NCBI GenBank assembly: GCA_964517495.1
Contig: CAZFER010000040.1
Coordinates: forward strand, 1-55,328
Length of the DNA stretch: 55,328 bases
Source of the DNA: CAZFER01 sp964517495
GTDB taxonomy: Bacteria > Hinthialibacterota > Hinthialibacteria > Hinthialibacterales > Hinthialibacteraceae
Direction of reading: 5' to 3'
Part shown: piece by piece, positions 26,601 through 34,747 of the stretch
How the letters are laid out: each line of letters begins with the position of its first letter
Numbering within the stretch: position 1 is the first letter of the stretch
Notes under the pieces: model-generated
Told to the model about the DNA's origin: nothing
The model's database searches: none
The model's input: only the letters and a program-made list of their open reading frames with translations
Position numbers and translations under genes: made by a program

Positions 26601-27020
26601 TTTGGCAAGGGATTGATTGACAGCAATTTCATTGTTTTTAAGTGAAACATCGAATGGGGTATTCCCCATCTCCCAAAAACGGTCATCCACACCAAAAACA
26701 TTGACCTGATTGGCGGGAATACCCGAACTCGGTTTAATGGCAGTTCCTTTGATTTGTAAAACCGGTGCAATGGGAGTGCCAATCTCTTCACTCAATTCAT
26801 CTGCGAGTTGGATTCGGAAAAATCGGTCTCCGCTAGCCAGTGCATGGCCAACCTGGCCTAACCGATTTAAGGCAATAGAATGTAAGGTTTGGTCAACGGA
26901 ATCGCCCACCATCAGAGCACCGGATAAAACAGCAGTTCCCACAGCGGCACCCATTAATACCCCCAAATGGCTGCGCCAATAAAAGATTAAGCTGCGTAAA
27001 ACCAGTGTTAGAAAATTCAC
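23697..27020 (-). CDS. ABC transporter permease, FtsX/MacB-like, duplicated
   Basis: An 1107-residue inner-membrane protein, about twice the usual LolC/MacB permease length. An N-terminal anchor (about 15-40) and a periplasmic region lead to three helices near 505-630 with the FtsX motif (EETGILTAVGFKAAQIRRLYLYEGVLLSTIGG). Two further helices near 665-710, a second periplasmic domain (about 760-970) and a second FtsX block at the C-terminus (RNELAILRALGFMTGTIRQLVMLEHW) follow. The start codon is GTG, overlapping the stop of the ATPase gene (GTGA), so the two are translationally coupled. With the ATPase it should move a lipophilic compound, lipoprotein or secondary metabolite outward. Last gene of the minus-strand cluster. 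Confidence 0.88.
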   Translation of the reverse strand: MNFLTLVLRSLIFYWRSHLGVLMGAAVGTAVLSGALMVGDSVDQTLHSIALNRLGQVGHALASGDRFFRIQLADELSEEIGTPIAPVLQIKGTAIKPSSGIPANQVNVFGVDDRFWEMGNTPFDVSLKNNEIAVNQSLAKKLEIKTGDEIVLRVEKPSLLPRDAPLSTVEDSSIAIRLNVVIIASNEQMGRFSLRAEQIAPYNAFLSINTLNQEIEMDQNANLLLVKNDPSVNQSILEKALTQRWTLADAALELRELENQPYFELRTKRIFLASAITQAASKAGPGALGVLTYLVNSISTGENMTPYSMVTALGPLDSRNASSTPSFMKNGLKQDEIIVNQWLADDLKVTIGDTTNISYYVVGPMRSLIEKSHTFTVRKIVDLDGAAADPTFMPPFPGIEESENCREWDPGFTIDLDKIREKDEAYWDDFRGTPKAFISLSTGQALWENRFGDLTSIRYPKQSHDLVSLKENIHQAIDPQTIGLLFLPVREEAIKASEEGIDFGPLFIGLSFFLIVAALLLMGLLFRFGVEQRQEETGILTAVGFKAAQIRRLYLYEGVLLSTIGGCIGIGLGFLYTKSLLYGLSSVWSGAVANTSIQFHVNGSTLIYGLISGIIICVLTIWYILRRQERYSVNELLSQTGGSELNLTSVQSIKSTKAKLTAFISGGIALLLLIYSLLVMQEQNAGMFFGIGSLLLICGISFSHFLIAKIYNQSEQIKLSIPTLGLRNCARRRGRSLATISLLACGSFLVIAVGANRRSAIEDAHQRSSGTGGFAFYGETTLPLLHDLNTEKGCQAFGLSRDDLEGVKVVPLRVKEGDDASCLNLNRAQRPRLLGVDPTMLEQRNAFRIVQSLGNKSDWSILNDKTEDDILPAIADQATIKWALGKSIGDTLTYKDENGKQFQVQLVGALGGSILQGTVIISEQAFIKRYPSISGYRAMLVDAPSANQKAISKLLTAALQDIGLELTSTVDRLNAFNKVENTYLTLFQALGGLGLILGSIGLGIVVMRNVLERRNELAILRALGFMTGTIRQLVMLEHWILLVFGLACGCIAGFIAVLPALMSVGAPIPYTLIISTIVIMIASGVLWIVLAANAALRGPILNALRNE

Positions 27021-27724
27021 TGGTGACCTCCTTGCATGCTGAGTTGGCCGCTCTCAAGCCGATAGACTTTTTCCATTTTTTCGGCCAGGTCAGTGGCATG
27101 GGTTACCATTATTAGGGCGATTTCTTCTTCCTGTTTTAATTCGATAAGCAGGTCAGTCAGCTGTTTGGCGTTGGTTTGATCCAACGAGCCGGTCGGTTCA
27201 TCGGCAAGCAACAATTTGGGTTGATTGATTAAGGCTCGTACGACCGCCACCCGTTGACGTTCTCCTCCGGAAAGATAGCCGGGGCGGTGTGAAATCCGGT
27301 CTTGTAATCCCACTCGTTCAATCAATTGCATGGCACGTTGTTTTTTGGACTCTGAACCGTTGTTTTTTTGAGCTAACGTGGGGACCAAGACATTTTCCAA
27401 AACGGTGCATTGGGGAAGAAGGTGATGCAACTGAAAAATAAAGCCGATCTCATGATTACGAATTTGGGCCAATTGTTGATCATCTTTTTCGTTGATATCT
27501 TCCCCCTCAAGTATCACCTGGCCTGAGGTTGGCCGGTCCAGTGTTCCGATGATGTTAAGCAAGGTACTTTTCCCTGAGCCGGAAGGGCCGACAATGGCCA
27601 TTGATTCCCCTGCATGAATATCGAATGAAATGCCTCTTAATATCTCATGGGGATTGATTCCACCCACGGATTGAAAGTTTTTCGTGATTTGATTGACTTG
27701 CAAAAGGGGGGATGACTCAGCCAT
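27017..27724 (-). CDS. ABC transporter ATP-binding protein, LolD/MacB family
   Basis: A 235-residue ATPase with Walker A GPSGSGKST (46-54), the IFQLHHLLP Q-loop, signature LSGGERQRV, Walker B LLLADEPTGSLD and H-loop VTHATD. These features match the LolD/MacB/FtsE type. AAGGA precedes the ATG. It overlaps the GTG start of the permease by 4 bp and lies 23 bp after the PaaK-like gene, so it is probably part of the same transcript as the biosynthetic genes and supplies export. Confidence 0.93.
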   Translation of the reverse strand: MAESSPLLQVNQITKNFQSVGGINPHEILRGISFDIHAGESMAIVGPSGSGKSTLLNIIGTLDRPTSGQVILEGEDINEKDDQQLAQIRNHEIGFIFQLHHLLPQCTVLENVLVPTLAQKNNGSESKKQRAMQLIERVGLQDRISHRPGYLSGGERQRVAVVRALINQPKLLLADEPTGSLDQTNAKQLTDLLIELKQEEEIALIMVTHATDLAEKMEKVYRLESGQLSMQGGHQ

Positions 27725-27747
27725 GATAATATCCTTAAAAGGTCTGC

Positions 27748-29031
27748 TTACTTTTTAATCCAACGTTTCGCTTTCATGTCGAAACGGGGCAGAGAACCCT
27801 TCTCTGCCATATTAACAGGGACTCGAATGTGAAAGGCGTTTCTTATTTCTACTTCCACTCGGGTTTTAAGCCCTTGGTGATCCATACATTCATCGCTTGG
27901 TTCAATCGTGAGGCTCATTTCAGTTAATGATGAATTGGTATGCAATTCAACTTGATATTCCGCCACCTCATAAAACCGTCTAATTACATTTTCCACTGCA
28001 ACCGGGTAAATGTTAACCCCTCGAACAAATACCATATCATCAATTCGGCCCAGGATGCCACCATCGAGTGCGATCTCAGGGCGTCTGTATGTCATTTCAT
28101 TAATGACTGGTTTGACTAAATCCCCCGTCCGATAACGAATCAGTGGTGAGCCGGTCCGCTTTAAAGTGGTTAACACCAATTCTCCGCTTTCACCCTCCTT
28201 AACATGTTGACCTGATTGAGGATCAACCACTTCAGCAATAAACGCCTGTTCAGCGATGTGGAGAGTATTTTCCTTGATGGATGATTCAAAACTGACTGCG
28301 CCCACTTCGGTCATTCCATGGTGGTCTTTTATTTTGGCGCCATTCCATGCTGTTTCCACTTTTTCTTTTGTCGATGGTATGCTACCACCCGGTTCTCCTG
28401 CCACCAAAATTGTTTTAACACCTGTATCTTTCAGATCGATGTTTTCCTGCACTGCCACTTCAGCAAGGCGGAGGGCATATGTTGGTGTGCAACACAAAAC
28501 CGAGGTTTGATTGGCAATCATTGTTTTAAGCCGGGCGGTGCTGTTCATTCCACCACCGGGGATGCAAAGGCATCCCATCCGTTCCGCTGCTTCAAACGCC
28601 ATCCAAAAACCGATGAATGGACCGAACGAAAAAGCAAAGAAGACCCGTTCGCCACTTTTTACACCCGATTCCTCAAAAATCTGCTGCCATACATCAAGCA
28701 TGTGGTTCCAACTTTCGGAGGTATCCAACCAGCGCAATGGATCACCTGTGGTGCCGCTGGTTTGATGGTAACGTGTGTAATGATTTAATGGATATGTTAA
28801 GTTGGTTCCATAAGGGGGATTTCGTTTCTGATCTTCGATCAACTCCTGCTTAGTGGTAAATGGCAACTCATGGAAGCGATTCAGGTTTTTGAAAGGAAGA
28901 TCAATATTTTCATGCTTGTATTTGTTGGAATAAAAGCGATTCGCAGGAACAATGGATTCAAATAATTGATTGAGAGAAGCCAATTGATCGGCTTCCAATT
29001 CTTCCCGATTTGAGTAGGGTAAAACACTCAT
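27748..29031 (-). CDS. PaaK-like aryl-CoA ligase / adenylate-forming enzyme
   Basis: A 427-residue member of the ANL superfamily, phenylacetate-CoA ligase branch. The P-loop is YHQTSGTTGDPLRW (near 108-121). DHHGMTEVGAVSFES is the A5 motif, and LIRYRTGDL plus GRIDDMVFVRGVNIYPVAVENVIRRF form the C-terminal hinge and PaaK-type lid. Expected reaction: ATP-dependent activation of an aromatic carboxylic acid to its CoA thioester. The ATG overlaps the stop of the upstream DMT-like gene (ATGA). A chorismate-lyase-like and a hydroxybenzoyl-CoA-thioesterase-like gene in the same array support a hydroxybenzoate-type substrate (inference). Confidence 0.88.
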   Translation of the reverse strand: MSVLPYSNREELEADQLASLNQLFESIVPANRFYSNKYKHENIDLPFKNLNRFHELPFTTKQELIEDQKRNPPYGTNLTYPLNHYTRYHQTSGTTGDPLRWLDTSESWNHMLDVWQQIFEESGVKSGERVFFAFSFGPFIGFWMAFEAAERMGCLCIPGGGMNSTARLKTMIANQTSVLCCTPTYALRLAEVAVQENIDLKDTGVKTILVAGEPGGSIPSTKEKVETAWNGAKIKDHHGMTEVGAVSFESSIKENTLHIAEQAFIAEVVDPQSGQHVKEGESGELVLTTLKRTGSPLIRYRTGDLVKPVINEMTYRRPEIALDGGILGRIDDMVFVRGVNIYPVAVENVIRRFYEVAEYQVELHTNSSLTEMSLTIEPSDECMDHQGLKTRVEVEIRNAFHIRVPVNMAEKGSLPRFDMKAKRWIKK

Positions 29032-29594
29032 TGTTGGGATACCTCTTGGACAATTTGTGTTTCGGCCTTAGGTGGGTGTGTGGCATGTTTTGTTGCACCT
29101 GGTGAGGGTTTATAAAGAGTAACCAGGCAACCGCCGAGCGCTGCCATCAAGATGCCTGCAACAAACTGCCAGCGCAGACTGGCCCAACCACCAGCCGGTG
29201 GATGTATGCTCAACGCCACAATGGCGTTTACGATAGGGGCGCCAGCAAAGACAATGGACATCACGACCGATGGAGTGCCTTTCGCACCAAATGCCAATAA
29301 CACACAAAAGGCACCGATTGCACCCACCGTCCCTGCCAGCAATGACCATAACATCCCTTTGACAGGGAAAGTCCAGGTTGCTCCACTGGCCATTAATAAT
29401 CCCAATGGAGCCAACACCGCTGTGATGAAATAGGCGATGCCGACAAATAAATAGGCTTTATAACGTCCATTTACCGGATCAGCCATCCCTGCCTGGCCGG
29501 TATGCAAAAAGACTCCATATAGTCCCCACGAGGCGACTGTCATGAGGGCGAATATTAACCATGTCATACTCTGATCTGCACTGCTTGCTCCCAT
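29028..29594 (-). CDS. Half-size DMT/EamA-like membrane protein
   Basis: A 188-residue integral membrane protein with five hydrophobic segments (starting near 10, 48, 80, 108 and 143) and a short polar C-terminal tail. Small-residue-rich helices (LLAGTVGAIGAFCVLLAFG, FVAGILMAALGGCLVTLY) look like one half of a DMT/EamA carrier, which usually has ten helices. It may work as a homodimer. GGAGATAA precedes the ATG. It is translationally coupled to the PaaK-like ligase, which suggests transport of that enzyme's substrate or product. Confidence 0.7.
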   Translation of the reverse strand: MGASSADQSMTWLIFALMTVASWGLYGVFLHTGQAGMADPVNGRYKAYLFVGIAYFITAVLAPLGLLMASGATWTFPVKGMLWSLLAGTVGAIGAFCVLLAFGAKGTPSVVMSIVFAGAPIVNAIVALSIHPPAGGWASLRWQFVAGILMAALGGCLVTLYKPSPGATKHATHPPKAETQIVQEVSQQ

Positions 29595-29750
29595 ACTTAT
29601 CTCCTTTCGATTGATTGCTTTTTATTCATATTGATTTAATTCCCGCCATGTATTATTGCTATTTTAACCAAGTTGATGGATTAAAGACGGTTGTAATCCG
29701 ACTGTGTTATGAGATTCGTGTCAATGATGTGATTGGATGTGTGATTAAAA

Positions 29751-30209
29751 CTATGTTTTTACCGTTTCCAGGGTTTTGCAGGGAGCGGCTTCAATTCGTC
29801 TGTTGATTTCAGCAGGGATGTCAGTTGATTTCATTGCACCGGTTTCTAAATCCACGGTTACGCAAATAACCGTCAATGATCCAATAGCGACGACTTCCAC
29901 CGGTTCAGCGTTTAATTTTCGAAATATAAATTCATACGTGATTACTTTGGCTTTTTTATCACGGACAAGCAATTGGATTTCGACTTCATCCTCAAAGCGT
30001 AAAGGTCGCTTGTATTGGCATTCCGCATTCAAACGCGGCCATCCATATGATCTCCCATTTAATGATGTCACGATAGAAAAACCCAACGAACGAAAAAAGG
30101 CATGTTCAGTCGCTTCCATGAAATCAAAAAAACGTGGGAAGTGCATGATCCCCGCCATGTCTGTATCGGCAAATTCCACTCGCCGTTGGTATTTAAATTC
30201 AAATGCCAT
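29751..30209 (-). CDS. 4-hydroxybenzoyl-CoA-thioesterase-like hotdog protein
   Basis: A 152-residue single-hotdog thioesterase. The segment VEFADTDMAGIMHFPRFFDFM carries the catalytic Asp (D17) in the D-x-A-G context of the Pseudomonas 4-hydroxybenzoyl-CoA thioesterase / YbgC group. Length is typical. It would hydrolyse an acyl- or aryl-CoA, giving the pathway a release or editing step opposite the PaaK-like ligase. It sits 42 bp after the glycosyltransferase gene. YbgC-type housekeeping roles cannot be excluded, but no tol-pal genes are nearby. Confidence 0.82.
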   Translation of the reverse strand: MAFEFKYQRRVEFADTDMAGIMHFPRFFDFMEATEHAFFRSLGFSIVTSLNGRSYGWPRLNAECQYKRPLRFEDEVEIQLLVRDKKAKVITYEFIFRKLNAEPVEVVAIGSLTVICVTVDLETGAMKSTDIPAEINRRIEAAPCKTLETVKT

Positions 30210-30251
30210 GCCCGTGTCTCTTTTTTTATATTGGAGAATATGCCTATTGGA

Positions 30252-31559
30252 TTACACATTCACAGCAGCATTTTTCTCAATAATTTCGTGATAATAATTC
30301 AAAATGGCTCGAGCCATATAATCAATGCTGAATCGTTCGAAAACCGCTTGCTGCCCTCGTTGTCCCATTAATCGACTTTCTTCACGATTGTTCAACAATT
30401 CTGCCAATCCCGTTGCCAAGGCGTTTGGATCATTATGATCATATAACTGCCCCCCCTGAGTTTCTTCAATCAATTCCACAAATGCCGCATGCCGTGGTTG
30501 ATATACAGGAACACCCGCTGCCCAGGCTTCCAGTAAATAGAGGCCAAACGATTCACCGTAAGTTGTTGGTACGGATAAGACGGATAAGGTTCGCAAAAAG
30601 TCAATCTTTTGATTGCGATCCAAATTCGGTAAAAATTCAAAATCCTTTTCAATGCCCGCTTGTTTTAAGCGATCTTTCATTTGGTTGACAAATGGTTCAT
30701 CGGCGGGAGGCATTGATCCGGCTGCCCGGGCTTTTATACCATCAACCATATTACTCTTTTTTAACTGGATAAACGCTTCCACAAAATTATCCAATCCTTT
30801 TGTTTTGCATAAACGGGCAAGAAAACCAACCACCGGTTTTTCTGGATGGCGTATGGTTTGATCATAGCCCTCCAATGAAATGCCATTGTAAATCACCTTA
30901 AGTTTATCCTCAGGCAGTTGAAGGCGTTCTTTCATGACATCACCGTAATAGCGGCTGACGGCAATAAATCCATCCAATCCCTTGGCACGTTCGATCAATA
31001 TATCCCAGGCTTGAGAACGGTAGGGTTCTGACAAAGCATCAAGAAACGTGTCTTCCCCTTGCAATGTACAGATGACCGGGGTGTTTAAGCGCTCACGAAT
31101 TTGCTTTCCCATCCCAATCAGCATGACGTTTGAAAGGCATACGATATCCGCCCCATTTTGTGTCCTTAACCAATCGGTTAGTTTATCCAATTCTTTGGCT
31201 TGATAGCCCTCTTCTCCCTTTAACATGGATATCGTCATTTCGCCCAATTCGCCGGGTTTGGTCATGCCCGCCTTTTTAGCCGAATAGCGAAGCAGGGCTG
31301 GCGAATTGAACCAGTTGTCCAACCACGAAGGAGATTTCCTGAAAAAAGATGATTTTTGTTGTAAATAGACATTTACGCCACCAAAAAATGTTGGCAAGCC
31401 TTCTGCCGCGATGGCTTCATCGCTCATTAATGGCAAGTAAAGGGGAACCATCAATGCATCATGACCAAGACAGCGCATAGCCAAAACCAAAGCGTTATCT
31501 CGAATGCAACTTCCGCAATAAAATGAACCCGTACCGGGTGTAATTTGTATGATTCTCAT
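30252..31559 (-). CDS. GT4-type glycosyltransferase
   Basis: A 435-residue GT-B fold enzyme. The N-terminal domain starts MRIIQITPGTGSFYCGSC; the C-terminal domain has KPVVGFLARLCKTKGLDNFVEAF (donor domain start) and the E-x7-E motif in YGESFGLYLLEAWAAGVPV. No membrane segment or signal peptide. It would transfer a sugar from a nucleotide donor to an unknown acceptor. Its start codon overlaps the stop of the halogenase-like gene (ATGA), so both are made together and the acceptor may be a phenol produced by that branch. Confidence 0.87.
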   Translation of the reverse strand: MRIIQITPGTGSFYCGSCIRDNALVLAMRCLGHDALMVPLYLPLMSDEAIAAEGLPTFFGGVNVYLQQKSSFFRKSPSWLDNWFNSPALLRYSAKKAGMTKPGELGEMTISMLKGEEGYQAKELDKLTDWLRTQNGADIVCLSNVMLIGMGKQIRERLNTPVICTLQGEDTFLDALSEPYRSQAWDILIERAKGLDGFIAVSRYYGDVMKERLQLPEDKLKVIYNGISLEGYDQTIRHPEKPVVGFLARLCKTKGLDNFVEAFIQLKKSNMVDGIKARAAGSMPPADEPFVNQMKDRLKQAGIEKDFEFLPNLDRNQKIDFLRTLSVLSVPTTYGESFGLYLLEAWAAGVPVYQPRHAAFVELIEETQGGQLYDHNDPNALATGLAELLNNREESRLMGQRGQQAVFERFSIDYMARAILNYYHEIIEKNAAVNV

Positions 31560-32818
31560 GCTACTTTTTCCAATGGACGCCCATGGGTTAACGGTTCGGG
31601 AATATTGGCAAACTCACCAACCGCGCTGAATAACGGTTCAAAGTCCTTAAACAAATGCCCGATTAAACAGTCGGTTAGATCACCCCTCAAATGGGGATAT
31701 TTTTTAATGAGCTCCCCAAAACTGAATCCTTTATCATAAAATGCATACACCAAACGCCGCATGGATTCGATTCCATAACAAAGGGTGTTGCTGTAATCTT
31801 CAAAGTGTTCAGCAGACACATCGCCCTTGTCCAAGGCTTCATGTATGGCTTCCCCTGCCAACTCACCACCTCGCAAGGCAAGAAAAACACCCGACGAAAA
31901 TACCGGATCCAAAAATGAAAATGCATCACCGGTAAGAACCAATCCATCCTTCGCACAGTATTTTGAACGATAGGAATAATCGCTGGTCGCATAATATTGT
32001 CCACATTGCTTGCCTGGAGCGAGATGTTCCTTGATCCAGGGATTGTTTTCAATTTCCCGCTGGAACATCGTTGCAAAATCACGTCCGTCTTTATATAAAT
32101 AACTGGGTTCAGCAACAATTCCAACGCTAACAACATCATCCGGCAGCGGGATATACCAAAACCACCCTTTTTCCGGCAGATAAGCAACGGTAGTGGCACC
32201 CGCATCCATTCCCTCATCACGCAATGCGCCCTTGTAATATGTCCAAACGGCCATCTTGTTAAGTGATTTATCTGGTACGCGCCATTGATGTTGTTTGATA
32301 CTCAACATGTCCCGTCCACTGGCATCAATGGTCACTGGTGCACGAAGTTCATACCTCTGCCCTTCTTTGTTTTGTGCTTCCACACCAACAACCTGCTCCC
32401 CATCCTGTAAAAAATGCCGAACCGTCGTTTCCATCATAACATCAGCACCTTGTTCCAAGGCGTTATCCAGCATTATCCGGTCAAATTCACTGCGTACCAC
32501 TTGCCAGGTTTTTGATGAAGGATGATCGTAATGCTGAAAGAAATAAAACGGTTGCGATACTTTTCCTTCGGTTGAGACAAATTGGACACTGTATTTTTCT
32601 GTGAAATGGGACTGGTTTAATTTTTCTATCATCCCCAGCCGTTCAAGCGGAAAATAGCAATATGGAATTAACGATTCCCCAACCTTATAACGGGGGAACA
32701 CCTCTTTTTCCACGATTAAAGCTTTTCGCCCAAGCTGACCCAACACCGTGGCAGCCGATGTCCCGGCCGGACCAGCGCCTACAACAATGACATCATAATC
32801 GTTAACATGGCCTACCAT
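31556..32818 (-). CDS. Flavin-dependent halogenase-like oxidoreductase
   Basis: A 420-residue FAD enzyme. The start at 32818 has GGAGGA upstream and places GxGxxG at residues 14-19. It has GESLIP (47-52), the WxWxIP signature of flavin-dependent halogenases as WFWYIP (219-224), GDA (297-299) and DPVFSSG (304-310), the arrangement of phenol-type halogenases and their non-halogenating relatives (geranylgeranyl-reductase superfamily). It could halogenate or hydroxylate an aromatic ring. The gene begins 1 bp after the stop of the chorismate-lyase-like gene and overlaps the glycosyltransferase start by 4 bp. No separate flavin reductase gene is visible. Halogenase versus monooxygenase cannot be told from sequence. 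Confidence 0.8.
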   Translation of the reverse strand: MVGHVNDYDVIVVGAGPAGTSAATVLGQLGRKALIVEKEVFPRYKVGESLIPYCYFPLERLGMIEKLNQSHFTEKYSVQFVSTEGKVSQPFYFFQHYDHPSSKTWQVVRSEFDRIMLDNALEQGADVMMETTVRHFLQDGEQVVGVEAQNKEGQRYELRAPVTIDASGRDMLSIKQHQWRVPDKSLNKMAVWTYYKGALRDEGMDAGATTVAYLPEKGWFWYIPLPDDVVSVGIVAEPSYLYKDGRDFATMFQREIENNPWIKEHLAPGKQCGQYYATSDYSYRSKYCAKDGLVLTGDAFSFLDPVFSSGVFLALRGGELAGEAIHEALDKGDVSAEHFEDYSNTLCYGIESMRRLVYAFYDKGFSFGELIKKYPHLRGDLTDCLIGHLFKDFEPLFSAVGEFANIPEPLTHGRPLEKVA

Positions 32819-32819
32819 C

Positions 32820-33272
32820 TTATGACTCCTCCATTGGCGGGAGAATTTCCACCACTTCAGCAAGGAGATCGCCCGCGGGATTTGTTAACGTATTACAACG
32901 TCCATAAAGGTACGTCGTGTATTCAATGTCCAATGCATTTTGAATAATCTCATCCGGCTTGACCTGAAAATAAACCGATGGATAACTTTCAAATTCAACC
33001 TTGAAATCATGAAGAATTGCACCCAGCGGCCGATAGCCTTCTAAAATCACTTCGCGAGGTTCTTCCGCAAAGTGTTCCAAGTGAATACGAATCGCGCCAA
33101 ATTCCACCGGCTTCTCGCTTTCATTTAAAACCAAAATCACTTCCCGGCAGTATTTCCCGTTGGACTTTGAGGTGTTCAAAACCCTCAAGTGAATTTCATC
33201 ACCAAAAAAATCCTGCAGCCGATAGGTCATATCACTGTCATGCACCAGCAAATGTTTAACCTTATCAGGCAT
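32820..33272 (-). CDS. Chorismate-lyase-like protein (UbiC/DUF98 fold)
   Basis: A 150-residue cytoplasmic protein. Start placed at 33272 (GGGGGA eight bases upstream). The full UbiC-type layout is present: LLVHDSDMTYRLQDFFG at the N-terminus, REVILVL with R43 (equivalent of E. coli UbiC R76), GYRPLGAIL, and a final LLAEVVEILPP with E142 (equivalent of E155). Chorismate lyases make 4-hydroxybenzoate and pyruvate from chorismate. A second UbiC Arg (R91) is not obviously conserved, so catalysis needs testing. Gene order (lyase, then halogenase-like, gap 1 bp) mirrors the bmp6-bmp5 pair of marine bromophenol pathways. Confidence 0.7.
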   Translation of the reverse strand: MPDKVKHLLVHDSDMTYRLQDFFGDEIHLRVLNTSKSNGKYCREVILVLNESEKPVEFGAIRIHLEHFAEEPREVILEGYRPLGAILHDFKVEFESYPSVYFQVKPDEIIQNALDIEYTTYLYGRCNTLTNPAGDLLAEVVEILPPMEES

Positions 33273-33390
33273 CTCGTTTTCCCCCACTGGGTAAAAATGG
33301 GGGAGTGTTAACCGCTGACTGAAATAAAAATCAGTCAGTGGAGAAAAGAGATATTGGTTTTTGTGGTATGGGGTTAACCACCTTAGTTTT

Positions 33391-34728
33391 TCATGTATAG
33401 CGTGCACCTTGATGCTCCGGTAAATAGAATTGTTCCAAGAGTCCATCGATAACCAACAAACCTTCACGATTCAATTGAACCTCATCACCGCGGATGGTTA
33501 GAAGGTCTGCTTCTTCAATTTCACGTAATTGTTCTCCGAATCGATCATAAATATCAACATCGAATTTATCTTTGAAATATGAACATGTAATGTATCCCAA
33601 TTTTAATTGGAGAATAAACTCTCGAATAAATTGTTCTTCCTTGCTCAATTGATACGCGCGGCGTATGGGGAGTTGCCCTTCCTCGACTTTTTGAAGATAA
33701 GGCACGAAATCTTTTTCATTCTGAAAATGAATTCCACCAATGTGAAAGAAGGACGCCACCCCCAGGCCAATCATATCCGCGCCGGTCCATAAATAATCTC
33801 GGTATAAAAATTTGGCTTTGGAAGGATCTTTAACAGCGGTATACCCACTGGTGATGGTATAACCAGCGTCTTCAAATGCGTCGAATGCTTCTGTAACCCA
33901 GCGCCGTTTGGTCATCCAGTCCGCAACCGGGGCGATATCTTCGTGCTTCTCTTTCATCTCTTTGTATATGGTGGTGTTAAATGGAATCTCCATCTGATAC
34001 ACGGTAATACTTTCCGGTTCCATCTCGATGGCTTGTTCAATGCAGCGCTGCCAGTTTTCGTCGGTTTCATTAACCATCCCTGCAATCAAATCGATGTTGA
34101 TTTGGTGAAAACCAATCGATTTCGCATAGTCATAGGTCTTCATAATCTCAGGTGAACGATGCGCCCGGCCGTTTATTTCCAAAATTTTGTCATCAAAATT
34201 TTCCACACCCAGGCTTAACCGGGTTACACCAATATCTTTGATCGCTCGTAGTTTTTCTTCGGAGAGAGTGCCCGGTTCGCATTCAAACGCGATTTCCTTG
34301 GCCTGATCCCAGGGCAGCATCTCTTTCAAGTCCCCAACCAGGCTTTGTAACTGCCGTGCTGAAATATAAGAAGGCGTACCACCACCAAAATAGATGAAAT
34401 CCAAGGGACGTGAATCGATAAACGGCTTGTCGACATACATGCTCATTTCACGCTGCAATCCAGCGATATACCGGCGAATATCGGTTGCATTTTTATCTGT
34501 ATACACTTTGAAATAACAAAAATGGCAGCGTTTTCGGCAAAAGGGGATATGAATATAAAGCCCTAAATTGGTACCGGGTGCCGGAGGTTGATCCAAAACC
34601 TTCACCGAATCAGAAATGGAATCCGCTGTCCAAAAGGAAAAGGGTGGGTAATTTGAAATAAAATAATTACCCCCTTTTGTCTCTTTCTTTGTTGGTTGTT
34701 TTATTTGTTCTATTGCTTCTGTAACCAT
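33391..34728 (-). CDS. HemN/HemW-like radical SAM enzyme
   Basis: A 445-residue radical SAM protein. Start at 34728 fixed by GGAGAGGA; a longer frame would overlap the preceding gene. The iron-sulfur motif CRKRCHFC (C64, C68, C71) follows YIHIPF. FIYFGGGTPSYI, the ECEPG segment and RLSLGVENFDDKILEINGRAH are HemN-family marks, and a HemN C-terminal domain follows. It lies in the middle of the biosynthetic array and not with heme genes. HemN relatives in natural-product clusters act as methyltransferases or cyclopropanases; a plain HemW or coproporphyrinogen dehydrogenase is the alternative. Confidence 0.82.
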   Translation of the reverse strand: MVTEAIEQIKQPTKKETKGGNYFISNYPPFSFWTADSISDSVKVLDQPPAPGTNLGLYIHIPFCRKRCHFCYFKVYTDKNATDIRRYIAGLQREMSMYVDKPFIDSRPLDFIYFGGGTPSYISARQLQSLVGDLKEMLPWDQAKEIAFECEPGTLSEEKLRAIKDIGVTRLSLGVENFDDKILEINGRAHRSPEIMKTYDYAKSIGFHQINIDLIAGMVNETDENWQRCIEQAIEMEPESITVYQMEIPFNTTIYKEMKEKHEDIAPVADWMTKRRWVTEAFDAFEDAGYTITSGYTAVKDPSKAKFLYRDYLWTGADMIGLGVASFFHIGGIHFQNEKDFVPYLQKVEEGQLPIRRAYQLSKEEQFIREFILQLKLGYITCSYFKDKFDVDIYDRFGEQLREIEEADLLTIRGDEVQLNREGLLVIDGLLEQFYLPEHQGARYT

Positions 34729-34747
34729 TGAGTCCTCTCCTAAATGC

